Part shown: positions 4,728 through 5,462 of the stretch, piece by piece
Position numbering within the stretch: the first letter of the stretch is position 1
Layout: each line of letters begins with the position of its first letter
Notes under the pieces: generated by a model
Told to the model about the DNA's origin: nothing
Database searches by the model: none
The model's input: the letters and a program-made list of their open reading frames with translations, nothing else
Program-made: the position numbers and the translations under genes
Source of the DNA: DAOSWM01 sp035380045
GTDB lineage: Bacteria > Bacteroidota > Bacteroidia > Bacteroidales > Tenuifilaceae
Direction: 5' to 3'
DNA: 5,462 nt
Assembly: GCA_035380045.1 (NCBI GenBank)
Contig: DAOSWM010000121.1
Coordinates: 1 to 5,462 of the forward strand

Positions 4728-5462
4728 TTATTTTATTTTCCAATCGCTCCAAACTTTCTCTGCATCAACGCTTACATTAGTTTGGGGAGTTTGGGGTTTG
4801 TTATTTACAATAACCGAGCGAACGCCCACCTGTTCTGAAAGGAAATCGGCCAAATCCTTGTACGAAATTTCGCCTTTGGTTTCCTTCAGCTTCTCAAGCA
4901 GGTAGTATGTGAACAATCCGTGTTGCTTGTCCTTATAGGGTAACGACGACTCGTTGCCGCTGCTGGCGGTAAAAACTACCAGGTTTCCTTTCAGCAAATC
5001 TTCCTTCGGACGAACTTTTACTGCTCGTGCTGCCACCAAACCCTGCTCACGTGCTCCCCCGCTAAAGCAAGCATCGAGGAAAACGGTTATTCGGGTTGAT
5101 GGATGCTCGGTAAGCGCCTCATACAAATCCTTCAAACGTACAGCAAATCTGAGATTAGTTCCGCTAACATCAACCGGAATTAGGTAGGGTTCCTTCGTTT
5201 TCTCATCGGGGAAACCATGTCCGGCGTAGTAAAAGAAAATTTCGGCTTTGCCGTTCAGGGCCTTAATAATTGGGTTCAACTTGCCTATGGCATTGTCCAT
5301 TTCAATGGCTCGTGCATTGGTTAGGAAAATTATATTGTCATTCGGAACTCCAAGAACATTTAGCGCGTACTCCTTAAAAGCAGAAGCATCCCTAATTGCA
5401 AAAGCAACATTTGCTTCCGATTCCAGTCCGGTTTGGTACGAGCTGTAATCCTCGTTACCAAT
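4728..5462 (-). CDS. Caspase-family (peptidase C14) protein, C-terminal part; runs off the window
   Basis: This is a cysteine protease domain of the bacterial caspase-like (orthocaspase/metacaspase) type. The frame is open to the edge of the window, so 244 residues are visible and the N-terminus is missing. An internal Met at 5300 is not the start: upstream codons continue the domain with IGNEDYSSY and an AIRDA segment, both typical of the p20 beginning. The catalytic His is in YYAGHG (residue 82 of the fragment, codon 5217-5219) and the catalytic Cys in LDACFSGG (residue 132, codon 5067-5069). The p10-like part follows with VVFTASSGNESSLP and HGLFTYYLLEKL. Such domains usually cleave after Arg or Lys. 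The protein ends about 25 residues after the last domain helix, so the domain is C-terminal, and anything regulatory (repeats, signal peptide) must be upstream. It converges on the S51 gene with 3 nt between stop codons. Its role, whether housekeeping, stress or defence, cannot be told from this part. Confidence 0.9.
   Translation of the reverse strand: MGNEDYSSYQTGLESEANVAFAIRDASAFKEYALNVLGVPNDNIIFLTNARAIEMDNAIGKLNPIIKALNGKAEIFFYYAGHGFPDEKTKEPYLIPVDVSGTNLRFAVRLKDLYEALTEHPSTRITVFLDACFSGGAREQGLVAARAVKVRPKEDLLKGNLVVFTASSGNESSLPYKDKQHGLFTYYLLEKLKETKGEISYKDLADFLSEQVGVRSVIVNNKPQTPQTNVSVDAEKVWSDWKIK

Noticed and set aside
4725..4745. Bidirectional terminator between the S51 and caspase genes
   Set aside because: The spacer is A/T-rich, but no inverted repeat able to form a stem is present there.
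4474..4752. A 92-codon open frame on the minus strand
   Set aside because: It is antisense to the conserved catalytic half of the S51 peptidase and overlaps the end of the caspase gene; no protein features are seen.
4728..5300. Met at 5300 as the caspase gene start
   Set aside because: The frame stays open upstream to 5462 and encodes the expected beginning of the caspase fold (IGNEDY and following), so this Met is internal.

Overview
The window comes from a bacterium of the phylum Bacteroidota, probably a moderately AT-rich member of the Bacteroidales or a related order. The clues are a Bacteroidota-type promoter box (TAnnTTTG), weak or absent Shine-Dalgarno sequences, a loose lipoprotein lipobox, a TonB-dependent receptor followed by a GVFIVNEGN-type beta-propeller lipoprotein, and degenerate 7-nt intergenic repeats. 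The assembly is a draft, since 100 Ns occupy 3974-4073.

Positions 1-2432 hold a vitamin B12 uptake unit. A -7 promoter box at 41-48 lies just ahead of a complete cobalamin riboswitch (55-297), with an identifiable P1 helix, P3/P4 core, B12 box and an L5-L13 kissing-loop complementarity. A leader of about 150 nt follows. It contains a possible weak terminator, a strong 14-bp hairpin and a 42-codon open frame that starts right behind P13 and ends 20 nt before the next gene. That gene is a BtuB-type TonB-dependent receptor (450-2432).

Positions 2433-3704 continue the unit. After a 168-nt spacer made of two opposed tracts of degenerate heptamers and a GC-rich REP-like palindrome comes a surface lipoprotein of the YncE-like/DUF5074 beta-propeller family. 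Its family, and its place behind a riboswitch-controlled btuB, make it a probable BtuG. In this model BtuG captures cobalamin at the cell surface and hands it to BtuB, which imports it with TonB energy, and the riboswitch shuts expression down when cobalamin is plentiful.

Positions 3701-5462 hold unrelated genes in alternating orientation. A small two-helix membrane protein on the minus strand shares its stop-codon bases with btuG inside one CTAG. Its promoter box abuts the gap, and the 5' end of a peptidase S51 (cyanophycinase-like) gene is lost in the gap. The rest of that gene runs to 4724. It converges, with a 3-nt spacer, on a caspase-family (C14) protease domain read from the minus strand, whose N-terminal part lies beyond the window. 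No RNA genes other than the riboswitch, no insertion sequences, no CRISPR array and no clear intrinsic terminator downstream of any gene were seen.
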